NCBI RefSeq assembly: GCF_022179305.1
Contig: NZ_BPQP01000072.1
Coordinates: 1 to 64,000, forward strand
From: Methylobacterium iners
Lineage (GTDB): Bacteria > Pseudomonadota > Alphaproteobacteria > Rhizobiales > Beijerinckiaceae
DNA: 64,000 nt
Reading direction: 5' to 3'
Part shown: positions 51,057 to 59,267 of the stretch, piece after piece
How the letters are laid out: each line of letters opens with the position of its first letter
Numbering within the stretch: position 1 is the stretch's first letter
Translations under genes and position numbers: made by a program
Notes under the pieces: model-generated
What the model was told of the DNA's origin: nothing
The model's input: the letters and a program-made list of their open reading frames with translations, nothing else
Databases searched by the model: none

Positions 51057-52754
51057 ATGCCTCTCCGTCCCGCGGCCGCCGCCTGCGCGCTCGCCCTCGC
51101 CCTGCTCACCTCGCTCGGCGACGCCTTCGCCCATGAGGGCCACGACCACGCGGCGCCCTCCCCCCTCGTGACCCCGGCGCCGGCCTCCGGCCCGCGAGCC
51201 GAGGCGGCCTCCTCGCGCTTCGAACTCGTCGCCCTACCCCGGGGCGAGGTGCTGGTGCTCTATCTCGACCGCTTCGCCACCAACGCGCCGGTGCTTGAGG
51301 CCGCGGTGAGCGTCGAGACGCCAAACGGGCGCGTCGCCGCCGCGCCGACCCCGGACGGGACCTACCGCCTCGCCGCTCCCTGGCTCGGACGGGCGGGGCA
51401 TCACGACCTGTCCGTGTCGGTGACCGAGGCGGGCGAGACGGACGTGCTCGACCTCGCCCTCGACATCCCCGCGCCCGCCCCGACGGCGGCCCCTGCCTCG
51501 TCCGAAACGGCGGCGGACGCGCTGCGGGCGCATCTCGCCCGGCAGAACCCCCTTGCGACCGCGGCCGGCGGCTTCATCCTCGGCCTCGCCACGGTGCTGC
51601 TGATGCGCGGGCGGCGCCTGGTTCCGACCCTGGCGATGATCGCGGTGACCGCGACGCTCCTGATCGGTACGGCCGTCGCGCATGAGGGTCATGACCACGG
51701 CGCCGCGCCGGTTCAGGCGGGCGGAGCCGGTGGCATGGCGCTCGCCGCCCCCCTGCCCGGCGAGCGGGCCGCGCGGCTTGAGGACGGCTCCGTCTTCGTG
51801 CCCAAGGCGACGCAGCGCCTCCTCGCCCTGCGCACCACCATGGTCGCACCCGAGATCGTCGCCCGCACCCTCGAATTGCCGGGCCGGGTCGTCCCCGATC
51901 CCAACGCCAGCGGCGTGGTGCAATCCTCCGTCGGCGGACGCCTCGCCGCCCCCGAGGGCGGGTTCCCGCGCCTCGGGACGCGGGTGCGCCGGGGCGCGGT
52001 GCTCGCCACGGTGACGCCGCCGGTCCAGGCGGTGGACGTCTCCGACATGCGCCAGCGCCAGGGCGAGCTCGACCAGCAGATCGCGATCGTGGCGAGGCGC
52101 GTCGCCCGGTTCGAGCGCCTCGCGCCGACGGGGGCGCTGGCGCAGACCCAGCTCGACGACGCCCGCTCCGAGCTCGAGGGCCTGAGGGACCGCCGCGCCG
52201 CCCTCGACCGGGTGCGCGGCGAGCCGGAGGCGCTGGTCGCCCCCGTCGACGGGGTGATCGCCGAGACCAACGTGGCGGCCGGGGCGATGGCGGTGCCGGG
52301 CAGCGTCCTGTTCCGCATCGTCGAGCCGGGCCGGCTCTGGATCGAGGCGCTGAGCTTCGAGACGCCCGAGGACGACGCTCCGGCGAGCGCCCGGCTCGGC
52401 GACGGGCGGATCCTGGCGCTGAGTCCCCGCGGCATCGGGCTTGCCGACCGCAACCAGGCAGTCCCCGTCCAGTTCGCGGTGGAGGGCGACACCACCGGGC
52501 TGCGGCTTGGCCAGTTCGTCACCGTCCTCACCTCGGCCGTGGGCGAGCGCCGGGGCCTGCCAGTGCCCCGCGGCAGTGTTCTGCGCAGCGAGGGTACGAC
52601 TCGCATCTACGAGCATGTCGGGGCCGAGCGCTTCGTCGGGCGCCCCGTCCGGGCCGAGCCCCTCGATGCCGAGCGAATGCTGATCGCCGAGGGTCTGGAG
52701 CCGGGCCGCCGCGTCGTCGTCGAGGGCGTCGAGCTCCTGGATCAGGTCCGCTAG
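51057..52754 (+). CDS. CzcB/CusB-like RND periplasmic adaptor with two HEGHDH motifs
   Basis: A 565-residue membrane-fusion protein, longer than usual. A first signal peptide (ACALALALLTSLGDAFAHEG) is followed by AHEGHDHAAPSP. A beta domain follows, then an internal membrane helix (LVPTLAMIAVTATLLIGTAV) and a second AHEGHDHGAAPV. The classical adaptor then begins: RTLELPGRVVPDPNASGVVQ, helical hairpin QGELDQQIAIVARRVARFER, lipoyl half VAPVDGVIAETNVAAGAMAV, C-terminal EGLEPGRRVVVEGVELLDQV. It looks like a fusion of an N-terminal metal-sensing domain to a full adaptor. Its partner pump gene directly follows but is broken. Confidence 0.88.
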   Translation: MPLRPAAAACALALALLTSLGDAFAHEGHDHAAPSPLVTPAPASGPRAEAASSRFELVALPRGEVLVLYLDRFATNAPVLEAAVSVETPNGRVAAAPTPDGTYRLAAPWLGRAGHHDLSVSVTEAGETDVLDLALDIPAPAPTAAPASSETAADALRAHLARQNPLATAAGGFILGLATVLLMRGRRLVPTLAMIAVTATLLIGTAVAHEGHDHGAAPVQAGGAGGMALAAPLPGERAARLEDGSVFVPKATQRLLALRTTMVAPEIVARTLELPGRVVPDPNASGVVQSSVGGRLAAPEGGFPRLGTRVRRGAVLATVTPPVQAVDVSDMRQRQGELDQQIAIVARRVARFERLAPTGALAQTQLDDARSELEGLRDRRAALDRVRGEPEALVAPVDGVIAETNVAAGAMAVPGSVLFRIVEPGRLWIEALSFETPEDDAPASARLGDGRILALSPRGIGLADRNQAVPVQFAVEGDTTGLRLGQFVTVLTSAVGERRGLPVPRGSVLRSEGTTRIYEHVGAERFVGRPVRAEPLDAERMLIAEGLEPGRRVVVEGVELLDQVR

Positions 52755-55700
52755 ATGTTCGCCGCCCTCGTCGCCGCTTCCTTACGCAACCGGCTGCTCG
52801 TGCTCGCGCTCTCGGCCGCCCTGGTGGTCGCGGGCCTGCTCGCCCTCACCCGGCTGCCCGTCGACGTCCTGCCCGATCTCAACCGGCCGACCGTGACGGT
52901 GATGACCGAGGCCGAGGGCCTGGCACCCTCGGAAGTCGAGCAGCGGGTCACCTACCCGATCGAGACCCGGATGAACGGGCTTCCGGGCGTGACGCGGGTG
53001 CGCTCGGTCTCCGGCATCGGCCTCTCCGTCGTCACGGTCGAGTTCGATTGGGACACCGACCTGTTTCGCGATCGCCAGTTCGTCGCCGAGCGCCTGGCGC
53101 TCGCCCGCGCCGAGCTGCCCCCCGGCGTCGCGCCCCAGATGGGGCCGGTCGCCTCGATCATGGGCGGCATCCTCCTCGTCGCAGTCACGGGCCCCGAGGC
53201 GAGCCCGATGCAGCTGCGCGAGACGGCGGATTTCACGATCCGGCCGCGGCTCCTGGCGATCCCGGGCGTGGCGCAGGTGATCCCGATCGGCGGCGAGGTC
53301 CGCCAGTTCCGGGTGGCGCCGAACCCGGCCGCGATGCGGGGGCTCGGCGTGACGAACGAGGCGCTCGAGCGGGTGCTGCAGGGCTTCGGCGGCAATGCCG
53401 GGGGCGGCATCGCGGAAGCCGGTGGGCGCGAGGTCCTGATCCGCGCCGTCGGACGAAGCTTGAGCCTCGACGACCTGCGCAGCCTCGCGATTCCGACGCC
53501 GAGCGGCCCGGTCTACCTGCGGCAGGTCGCGGAGGTCTCCTTCGCCGCCAAGCCGAGGCGGGGCGATGCCGGCTTCATGGGCCGGCCGGCCGTGGTGGTC
53601 TCCGTGGAGAAGCAGCCGGGCGTCGACACGATGCGGCTCACGGGGGCCGTCGAGGCGGCGCTTGCCGAGCTGAAACCCGCCCTGCCCCGCGGGATCGAGG
53701 CGCAAAAAATCCTGTTCCGCCAGGCGGACTTCATCGAGACCTCGCTCGGCAACGTCCTGCAGGTCTTGGCCGAGGCCGCCGCCGTTGTGGCGCTCGTCCT
53801 GTTCGCCTTCCTCCTCAACCTGCGCACCACCGTGATCTCGCTCTCCGCGATCCCCGTCTCGATCCTCGCCACGGCGGCGATCTTCTCGGCGCTCGGGCTC
53901 TCCATCAACACGATGACCCTCGGCGGCATCGCCATCGCGGTCGGCGAGCTCGTCGACGACGCGGTGGTCGACGTCGAGAACATTTTACGCCGCCTGCGCG
54001 AGAACCGCCTGGCCGGCGAACCCCGCTCGGTCTTCGCGGTGATCGTCGCGGCCTCGAACGAGGTCCGCTCCGGCATCGTCTACGCCACCGCCATCGTCTG
54101 CCTCGTCTTCCTGCCGCTCTTCGCGCTCTCAGGCATCGAGGGCCGGCTCTTCGCGCCGCTCGGCCAAGCCTACATCGTCGCCATCCTGTGCAGCCTCGCG
54201 ATTTCGGTGACCCTGACGCCGGCGCTGGCCTCCTGGCTGCTGCCGGCCCTGGCGCGGCGACAGGACCGGGAGAGTCGCCTGATCCGCGCCCTGAAGCGGT
54301 GGAACGCCTCAATCGTCGGCTGGGCCCTCGCTTGCCAGGCTCCCGTGATGGCGGCCGCACTCGTCGCGGTCGGCCTCGCCGCGCTCGGGGCGACCGGTTT
54401 GCCGCGCGCCTTCCTGCCGGCCTTCAACGAGGGCTCCTTCACCGTCAACCTCGCCCTGGCGCCGGGCACCTCGCTCAGCGAATCCGCCCGCCTCGGCGCC
54501 ATCGCCGAGCGCCTGGCGGCGGAGATCCCGGGCGTCGAAGTCGTGGGGCGGCGCACGGGCCGGGCCGAGCTCGACGAGCACGCGGAGGGCGTCCATTCGA
54601 CCGATCTCGAGGTGCGGCTGAAACCTGGGGCGCGAGACCGCGATGCGGTCGCCGCCGACATCCGCGACCGGCTCGCCCTGCTGCCGGTCGCGGTCAATCT
54701 CGGCCAGCCGATCTCGCACAGGATCGACCACATGCTCTCGGGCGTCCGCGCCGAGATCGCGGTGAAGCTGTTCGGCGACGACCTCGACGTCCTGCGCCGA
54801 AGCGCCGAGGGCCTGCGCACGGCGCTCGCGGCCGTCCCCGGGCTCGCCGACCTCCAGGTCGAGAAGCAGGTCCGCGTGCCTCAGCTCGAGATCCGCGTCG
54901 ATCCCGTCCGGGCGGCGCTCTACGGCATCGCCCCGGCCGCACTCGTGGAGACGGTCTCGCGGCTCGCCAACGGACGGATCGTCTCGACCCTCGTCGACGG
55001 CACCCGCCGCTTCGACGTCGTGCTGCGCCTGGCCGAGCCCGCCCGCTCGGTGGCCGCGCTCGCCGATCTCCCGATCGAGACCCCCGCCGGCTGGGTGCCG
55101 GTGCGGGCGATCGCCGACGTGACGGAGCGCGACGGCCACAACCAGATCCTGCGCGAGAACGGCAGGCGGCGCCTCGTCGTCCAGGGCAACCTCGCGCCCG
55201 GCGCCGATGCGGGCGCGGCGACGGGGGCGATCCGCTTGCTTCTCGCCCGGACCGCGCTGCCCGAGGGCGTCACCGCCCGGCTCGAGGGCAGCGCCGAGGC
55301 GCAGGGGCAGGCCATGCGCACGGTGGGGGTTTTTAAGCCTCGTCTCGCTAATGCTGGTCTTCGCCCTGCTCGCGAGCCGCTACCGCTCCGGGGTGCTCGC
55401 GCTCATCGTGATGTGCAGCGTGCCGCTGGCGCTGATCGGCAGCGTAGCGGCGCTCGCCCTGTTCGGGCTTCGCCTCGATGATCGGCTTCGTGACGCTCAC
55501 CGGCATCGTCGCGCGCAACGGCATCCTCAAGATCAGCCACGCCCTTAATCTCAGCCTGACCGAGGGCTTGGCCTTGAGCCCCGCCCTGGTCCTGCGCGCG
55601 AGCGAGGAGCGGCTGGTGCCGGTGCTGATGACGGCGCTGTCGGCCGGCATCGCCCTCGTCCCCCTCCTCTTCGACGGGGAGGCGCCCGGAAAGGAGATCC

Positions 55701-55861
55701 TCCACCCCGTGGCGGTGACGATCTTCGGCGGGCTCGCCTCCGCGACCCTCCTCGACGCCGTGCTGACGCCCGTCCTGCTCCTGCGCTTCGGCGGTCCGGC
55801 CTTCGCCAGCCTGCGGGAGTCGCAGGCGGGCGAAGCGGCGGGAGCGCCCGCGCTCTTGTAA
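52755..55861 (+). pseudogene. Heavy-metal RND efflux permease gene broken by two frame changes
   Basis: The frame from 52755 reads as a CusA/CzcA-type pump (PVDVLPDLNRPTVTVMTEAE; TM4 motif IAIAVGELVDDAVVDVENIL) up to GQAMRTVG near 55325. A run GGTGGGGGTTTTT follows and the protein continues in the next frame as FLSLVSLMLVFALLASRYRS to LFGLRL near 55474. It then switches frame again at ATGATCGGCTTCGTG, giving MIGFVTLTGIVARNGILKIS to the stop at 55861. The first break fits one extra G. The second also lacks a few residues normally present before MIGFVTLTG, so it is a real small deletion. The pump would lose TM10-12. Confidence 0.88.
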
Positions 55862-55892
55862 CGCCGCGGAAATGCGGTCATCGGGACCGTCC

Positions 55893-56396
55893 ATGTCCAA
55901 GAGCCCGCTCCTCCTCTATCCCGATCCCGGCCTGCGCCGCGCCGCCGATCCGGTCGAGCGCTTCGATGCCGCCCTGGAGAGCCTGGCCGAGCAGGTTCGC
56001 GGCACCCTCGCGAGGGTCGGCGCCATCGGCCTGACGGCCCCGCATATCGGCCGGCTCCAGCGCCTCGTGGTGCTGCGCCTGGAGCCGGGCGAGCCGACGA
56101 CGACCTACGTCAATCCCGAGATCCTCTGGGCCTCGCCCGAGCGCCAGGCCCACACGGAGGGCAGCGTCTCGATGCCCGGCATCGCCGAGAGCGTCGAGCG
56201 GGCCGCCCGCATCACCCTGCGCTACCGCGACCTCGACGGGACGCCGCGTGAAGAGAGCGCCGAGGGCTTTCGCGCCGCCTGTCTCCAGCACGAATGCGAC
56301 CAGCTCGACGGCATCTTCTGGATCGACCGGCTCTCGCGGCTCCGGCGGGAGCGCGCGCTCAAGCGCTTCGTCAAGCTGCGTCGCACGGATCGTTGA
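55893..56396 (+). CDS. Peptide deformylase-like protein without full metal site
   Basis: A 167-residue protein with the peptide deformylase fold: PLLLYPDPGLRRAADPVERF, then GAIGLTAPHIGRLQRLVVLR in place of GxGLAAxQxG, TEGSVSMPGIAESVERAARI in place of EGCLS, and LQHECDQLDGIFWIDRLSRL in place of HExDH. The metal-binding Cys is Ser91 and the second His is Gln137; only His133 and Glu134 remain. Similar deformylase-like proteins are known in Alphaproteobacteria. Removal of formyl groups is therefore doubtful. Confidence 0.88.
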   Translation: MSKSPLLLYPDPGLRRAADPVERFDAALESLAEQVRGTLARVGAIGLTAPHIGRLQRLVVLRLEPGEPTTTYVNPEILWASPERQAHTEGSVSMPGIAESVERAARITLRYRDLDGTPREESAEGFRAACLQHECDQLDGIFWIDRLSRLRRERALKRFVKLRRTDR

Positions 56397-56432
56397 GGCG
56401 CCTGCCTCGTTCCTTCGTGATAGGACACCCGT

Positions 56433-56846
56433 ATGCGAGCGTCCGCGACCCTTGTGCTTCACGCGATACCGGCCCTGCTGACGTTCCTCTCGCCGACGGC
56501 CGCTCCGGCGCAGGCCCTCCCCGCTCAGGCGGGATCCGGCAAGGCCGCTCCGGCGATCGGCTGCCCCTCGCTCGCCAACCTGCGCATCCTGCTGCGGCGC
56601 TCGAGCGGGGACACCGCCGCGGCCGCGGCATCGCTGGCGGACGAGAAGGCCGACCATCTCGGCTGCCTGGTGCTCGGGCGGGACAAGGTCACGGCCATCG
56701 TGGACCGGGCCGCTTTCGACGGCAGCGCCTACGATTGCGCCAGCCTGCAGGGAACGTCCGTGTGCCATTGGACGCTCGCCGGCACCGTCACGCCGGCCGC
56801 TCCGGCGCCGCCCCGCGAGCCGCCGCGCGAGAAGGGCCGTCGATGA
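56433..56846 (+). CDS. Secreted Cys-containing protein, 137 aa (paralogue 1)
   Basis: A signal peptide (VLHAIPALLTFLSPTAAPAQ) precedes a small domain: AIGCPSLANLRILLRRSSGD, then HLGCLVLGRDKVTAIVDRAA, then GSAYDCASLQGTSVCHWTLA. Four Cys suggest two disulphides. A Pro/Arg tail follows. Its stop overlaps the start of a shorter paralogue. Function unknown. Confidence 0.7.
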   Translation: MRASATLVLHAIPALLTFLSPTAAPAQALPAQAGSGKAAPAIGCPSLANLRILLRRSSGDTAAAAASLADEKADHLGCLVLGRDKVTAIVDRAAFDGSAYDCASLQGTSVCHWTLAGTVTPAAPAPPREPPREKGRR

Positions 56847-57124
56847 ATTCCGGGACGCTCCTCGCCTCCTGCCTCGCCCTGGGGCTGCTCGGCCTGCGTC
56901 CCGCTCAGGCGCAGGAGCCCACACTCGTCGCCTGCGAGTCGCTCGTCGCATTGCGCCTGCTGACCGCCGAACCTCCGGCCGCCCGCACGGCGGAGCGGCC
57001 CGGCTGCACCCGGGTCGCCCGCGACCGCATCGGCGCGGTCGAGCAGCGCGCGATGGTGGGCGGCACGCCCTACGAATGCCTGTCGCTCAAGGATGCCGAA
57101 CGCTGCGTCTGGGTGGTGCCGTGA
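56843..57124 (+). CDS. Secreted Cys-containing protein, 93 aa (paralogue 2)
   Basis: A signal peptide (MNSGTLLASCLALGLLGLRP, AQAQ) is followed by VACESLVALRLLTAEPPAAR, then RPGCTRVARDRIGAVEQRAM, then GTPYECLSLKDAERCVWVVP. The four Cys and the 'CxSLxxLRxLL ... CxxVxRDRI ... YxCxSL ... CxW' order match the preceding protein, so the two arose by tandem duplication. ATGA overlap with paralogue 1. Confidence 0.7.
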   Translation: MNSGTLLASCLALGLLGLRPAQAQEPTLVACESLVALRLLTAEPPAARTAERPGCTRVARDRIGAVEQRAMVGGTPYECLSLKDAERCVWVVP

Positions 57125-57145
57125 GAAATCCTGCATGAGGAGATC

Positions 57146-57412
57146 ATGACGAAAACCGCTTGCCCCCGGCCCCACGTCCTTGCCCCGATTGGGTTCGGCA
57201 TCACCCTCGCCCTGTGCGTTTCGCAGAACGCCTCCGCCGAACCGCCGATCCAGAGCCCGCAGGACGCGGCCTGCCGCAACGAGGCGCGCGCCAAGGTCTT
57301 CACCGCGCCTGATCCGCAGGGGCTCGGGCTGCACGCCCTCGGGCGGCAGATCCACGCCGCCTGCATGCAGCGTTCGCAGGGCCGTCGGGCCACGCGGCGC
57401 AAATCCCGCTGA
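57146..57412 (+). CDS. Small secreted protein, 88 aa
   Basis: A signal peptide (PIGFGITLALCVSQNASAEP) is followed by DAACRNEARAKVFTAPDPQG and LGLHALGRQIHAACMQRSQG with a basic tail. The 'CRxEARxxVF ... ALGRQIxAACMxR' pattern appears conserved in related genomes without known function. It lies 21 bases after paralogue 2 with AGGAG before the ATG. Confidence 0.7.
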   Translation: MTKTACPRPHVLAPIGFGITLALCVSQNASAEPPIQSPQDAACRNEARAKVFTAPDPQGLGLHALGRQIHAACMQRSQGRRATRRKSR

Positions 57413-57435
57413 GACCGAGTGCCGCTGACGACCGC

Positions 57436-57657
57436 TCAGTTGCCGCGGTACAGGATCGAGGGCAGCGGCGGCTGGGTGTAGCGGTAGTTCACGTCTCGGC
57501 GGGTCTGAGTGCCGTTGGTGTTCGGCGAGTAGCGGTAATTGCCGGTGTCGAAGGTCTCCGAGAGACCGCTGCGGCCGCTGGGGCTCGACTCGGTGCTGTT
57601 GCAGGCGGCGAGGCCGCCGGCCAGGAGGGCGGCGAGGGCAAGGTGGCGAAGGCGCAT
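57436..57657 (-). CDS. Small putative lipoprotein, 73 aa
   Basis: MRLRHLALAALLAGGLAACN gives a lipobox (LAAC) with Cys19 as lipidation site. The mature part is polar and Tyr/Asn-rich (TGNYRYSPNTNGTQTRRDVN). Convergent to the preceding gene. Function unknown. Confidence 0.75.
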   Translation of the reverse strand: MRLRHLALAALLAGGLAACNSTESSPSGRSGLSETFDTGNYRYSPNTNGTQTRRDVNYRYTQPPLPSILYRGN

Positions 57658-57887
57658 CGAGGCTGATCCTGGCTTTCAAGCGAGTCCGGCTGTGGTGCTG
57701 CCGGGGGGCTGCGCCCGTCAAGCGCATGGGTAACGCCCCGTCGCCGGTTCCGCGCCAAGTGATGTCGGCGGGACACGGAAAAACACACCACCTCCGCGCA
57801 TGATCGCGGCGCATCCGCGGCAATCGTGTGGAGAACGGCTGGGCGCGTCTGGCTTTCCCGCTTCGGGTCGGCGCACCATTCCCGCCG

Positions 57888-58136
57888 ATGAGCAACGTCG
57901 TTCCCTTTCTCCGGCGCCAGCCAGCCGCTCCGCTTCGGGGCTGCGACGTCGTCTCCGTCGCCGACGGCCTGTTCGCGGCCCTGGAGCAGCTGCAGACGCT
58001 GAGCGCCTGCGCGGCGACGATGGAGCGGCCGCGGCTCGAGGTCGAGCGCACGGTCCAGAACCTGCTCGACGCGGTAGGCGCCGTCGAACGCGCCCTCGAT
58101 TGCATCGGCGAGGGCGACGAGGTGGGACAGGGCTGA
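57888..58136 (+). CDS. Hypothetical protein, 82 aa
   Basis: Starts MSNVVPFLRRQPAAPLRGCD; the middle is helical (GLFAALEQLQTLSACAATME, EVERTVQNLLDAVGAVERAL). The MSNVVPFLRR-like N-terminus is common in small alphaproteobacterial proteins. The upstream in-frame ATG at 57828 has poor composition. Function unknown. Confidence 0.6.
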   Translation: MSNVVPFLRRQPAAPLRGCDVVSVADGLFAALEQLQTLSACAATMERPRLEVERTVQNLLDAVGAVERALDCIGEGDEVGQG

Positions 58137-58279
58137 AGGCCCGCCCGAACCTCGATCCGCCGGGGCCCGCGGCCCGAGGCTTCTTCCCTCGATTTGATCG
58201 CCCCGCGCAGGCCGGTTCGCACGGCGTCTCAGGTCCGCGCCTGCCGATCCTGTGTCCGGCGGCAAACCATCCATCAAAA

Positions 58280-58315
58280 CGACAAATTTGTCGCCTCGTA
58301 CGTCTACTTGTAGAC
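58280..58315. promoter_or_regulatory. Two perfect palindromes before the Crp/Fnr-family gene
   Basis: CGACAAATTTGTCG (58280-58293) is a perfect 14-base palindrome. GTCTAC-TT-GTAGAC (58302-58307 and 58310-58315) is a second inverted repeat. Both lie within 80 bases of the regulator start at 58361. They could be operators for autoregulation or another regulator; neither matches the classical FNR box. Confidence 0.6.
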
Positions 58316-58360
58316 AGACGTGAGCTGGGCTGTGCGATACGAGCGTCGGGAGCTCACCGG

Positions 58361-59182
58361 GTGAACACAGCCTATCCCATGCCGTCGGCCCCCAAGACCC
58401 TCTTTGAGGGCAACCTGCTGCTGAAATCGTTGGACGCGGAGGATCGGGCGCTGCTGGCGCCTCACCTCGAACGCGTCGAGTGTCAACGCGGCGACACGCT
58501 GTTCTCGGCCGGGGCTGAGGTCTCGTGCATCTCCTTCCCCTGCGATCAAACGGTGGCGACGCTCATCGTGGCCATGCGCGACGGGCGCGGTGCCGAGACC
58601 GCCACGGTCGGACGTGAGGGCGCCGTCGGCGGCGTCGTCAGCAGCGGCTTCCTGCCGGCCTCGACCAGCGCCGTGATCCAGATCGGCGGTCCGGTCCTGC
58701 GCATCGAGGCGGTTCGGCTCCAGGAGGCGAAGCGCGCCTCGGCGAGCTTGCGCAATCTCTTCACCCGCTACGCCGATTGCCTGCTCGCGCAGGTGCTGCA
58801 ATCCGTGGCCTGCAACGCCCTCCACCCGATCGAGGAGCGCTGCCTGCGCTGGCTCCTGACCCTTCAGGACCGGATCGGCACCGATGTCCTGCCGGTGACC
58901 CACGAGCTGCTGGCCGCGATGCTCGGCGTCCAGCGCACCTATCTCACCCGGATCCTGCGCACGCTGCAGCAGCAGGGACTGATCGAGGTCGGCCGCGGTC
59001 GCATCACCATCCTGAGTCGCTCGGAGATGGAGGAGGTCGCCTGCGAGTGCCACGGTGTCGTGGTGCGCCATTACGCGACGGTGCTCGGCGCGGTCTCCAA
59101 TTCTGCCGGTCGGCTCGTCTCGGTCGACCCGCCGCCCGCCACCGGCGCGACGGGCTCCGCCGAACCCGTCGCGCTGGCCTGA
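58361..59182 (+). CDS. Crp/Fnr family transcriptional regulator
   Basis: A 273-residue regulator. The N-terminal cyclic-nucleotide-binding-like domain (ALLAPHLERVECQRGDTLFS to TSAVIQIGGPVLRIEAVRLQ) lacks the Arg-Ala cAMP signature. The C-terminal winged helix reads PVTHELLAAMLGVQRTYLTR, then ILRTLQQQGLIEVGRGRITI. There are scattered Cys (DCLLAQVLQSVACN, ACECHG) but no FNR-type cluster. The GTG at 58361 has GGGAG 8-9 bases upstream; an ATG at 58379 is possible. A sensor kinase follows after 85 bases. Confidence 0.92.
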   Translation: MNTAYPMPSAPKTLFEGNLLLKSLDAEDRALLAPHLERVECQRGDTLFSAGAEVSCISFPCDQTVATLIVAMRDGRGAETATVGREGAVGGVVSSGFLPASTSAVIQIGGPVLRIEAVRLQEAKRASASLRNLFTRYADCLLAQVLQSVACNALHPIEERCLRWLLTLQDRIGTDVLPVTHELLAAMLGVQRTYLTRILRTLQQQGLIEVGRGRITILSRSEMEEVACECHGVVVRHYATVLGAVSNSAGRLVSVDPPPATGATGSAEPVALA

Positions 59183-59267
59183 AGCGGGTGGGCGCCGAGA
59201 GCGACGGACCATGAGATCCCGACGCGCCCGGCCACGCCCCGGCACGAGACCGAGCTCACGCGCCCCG

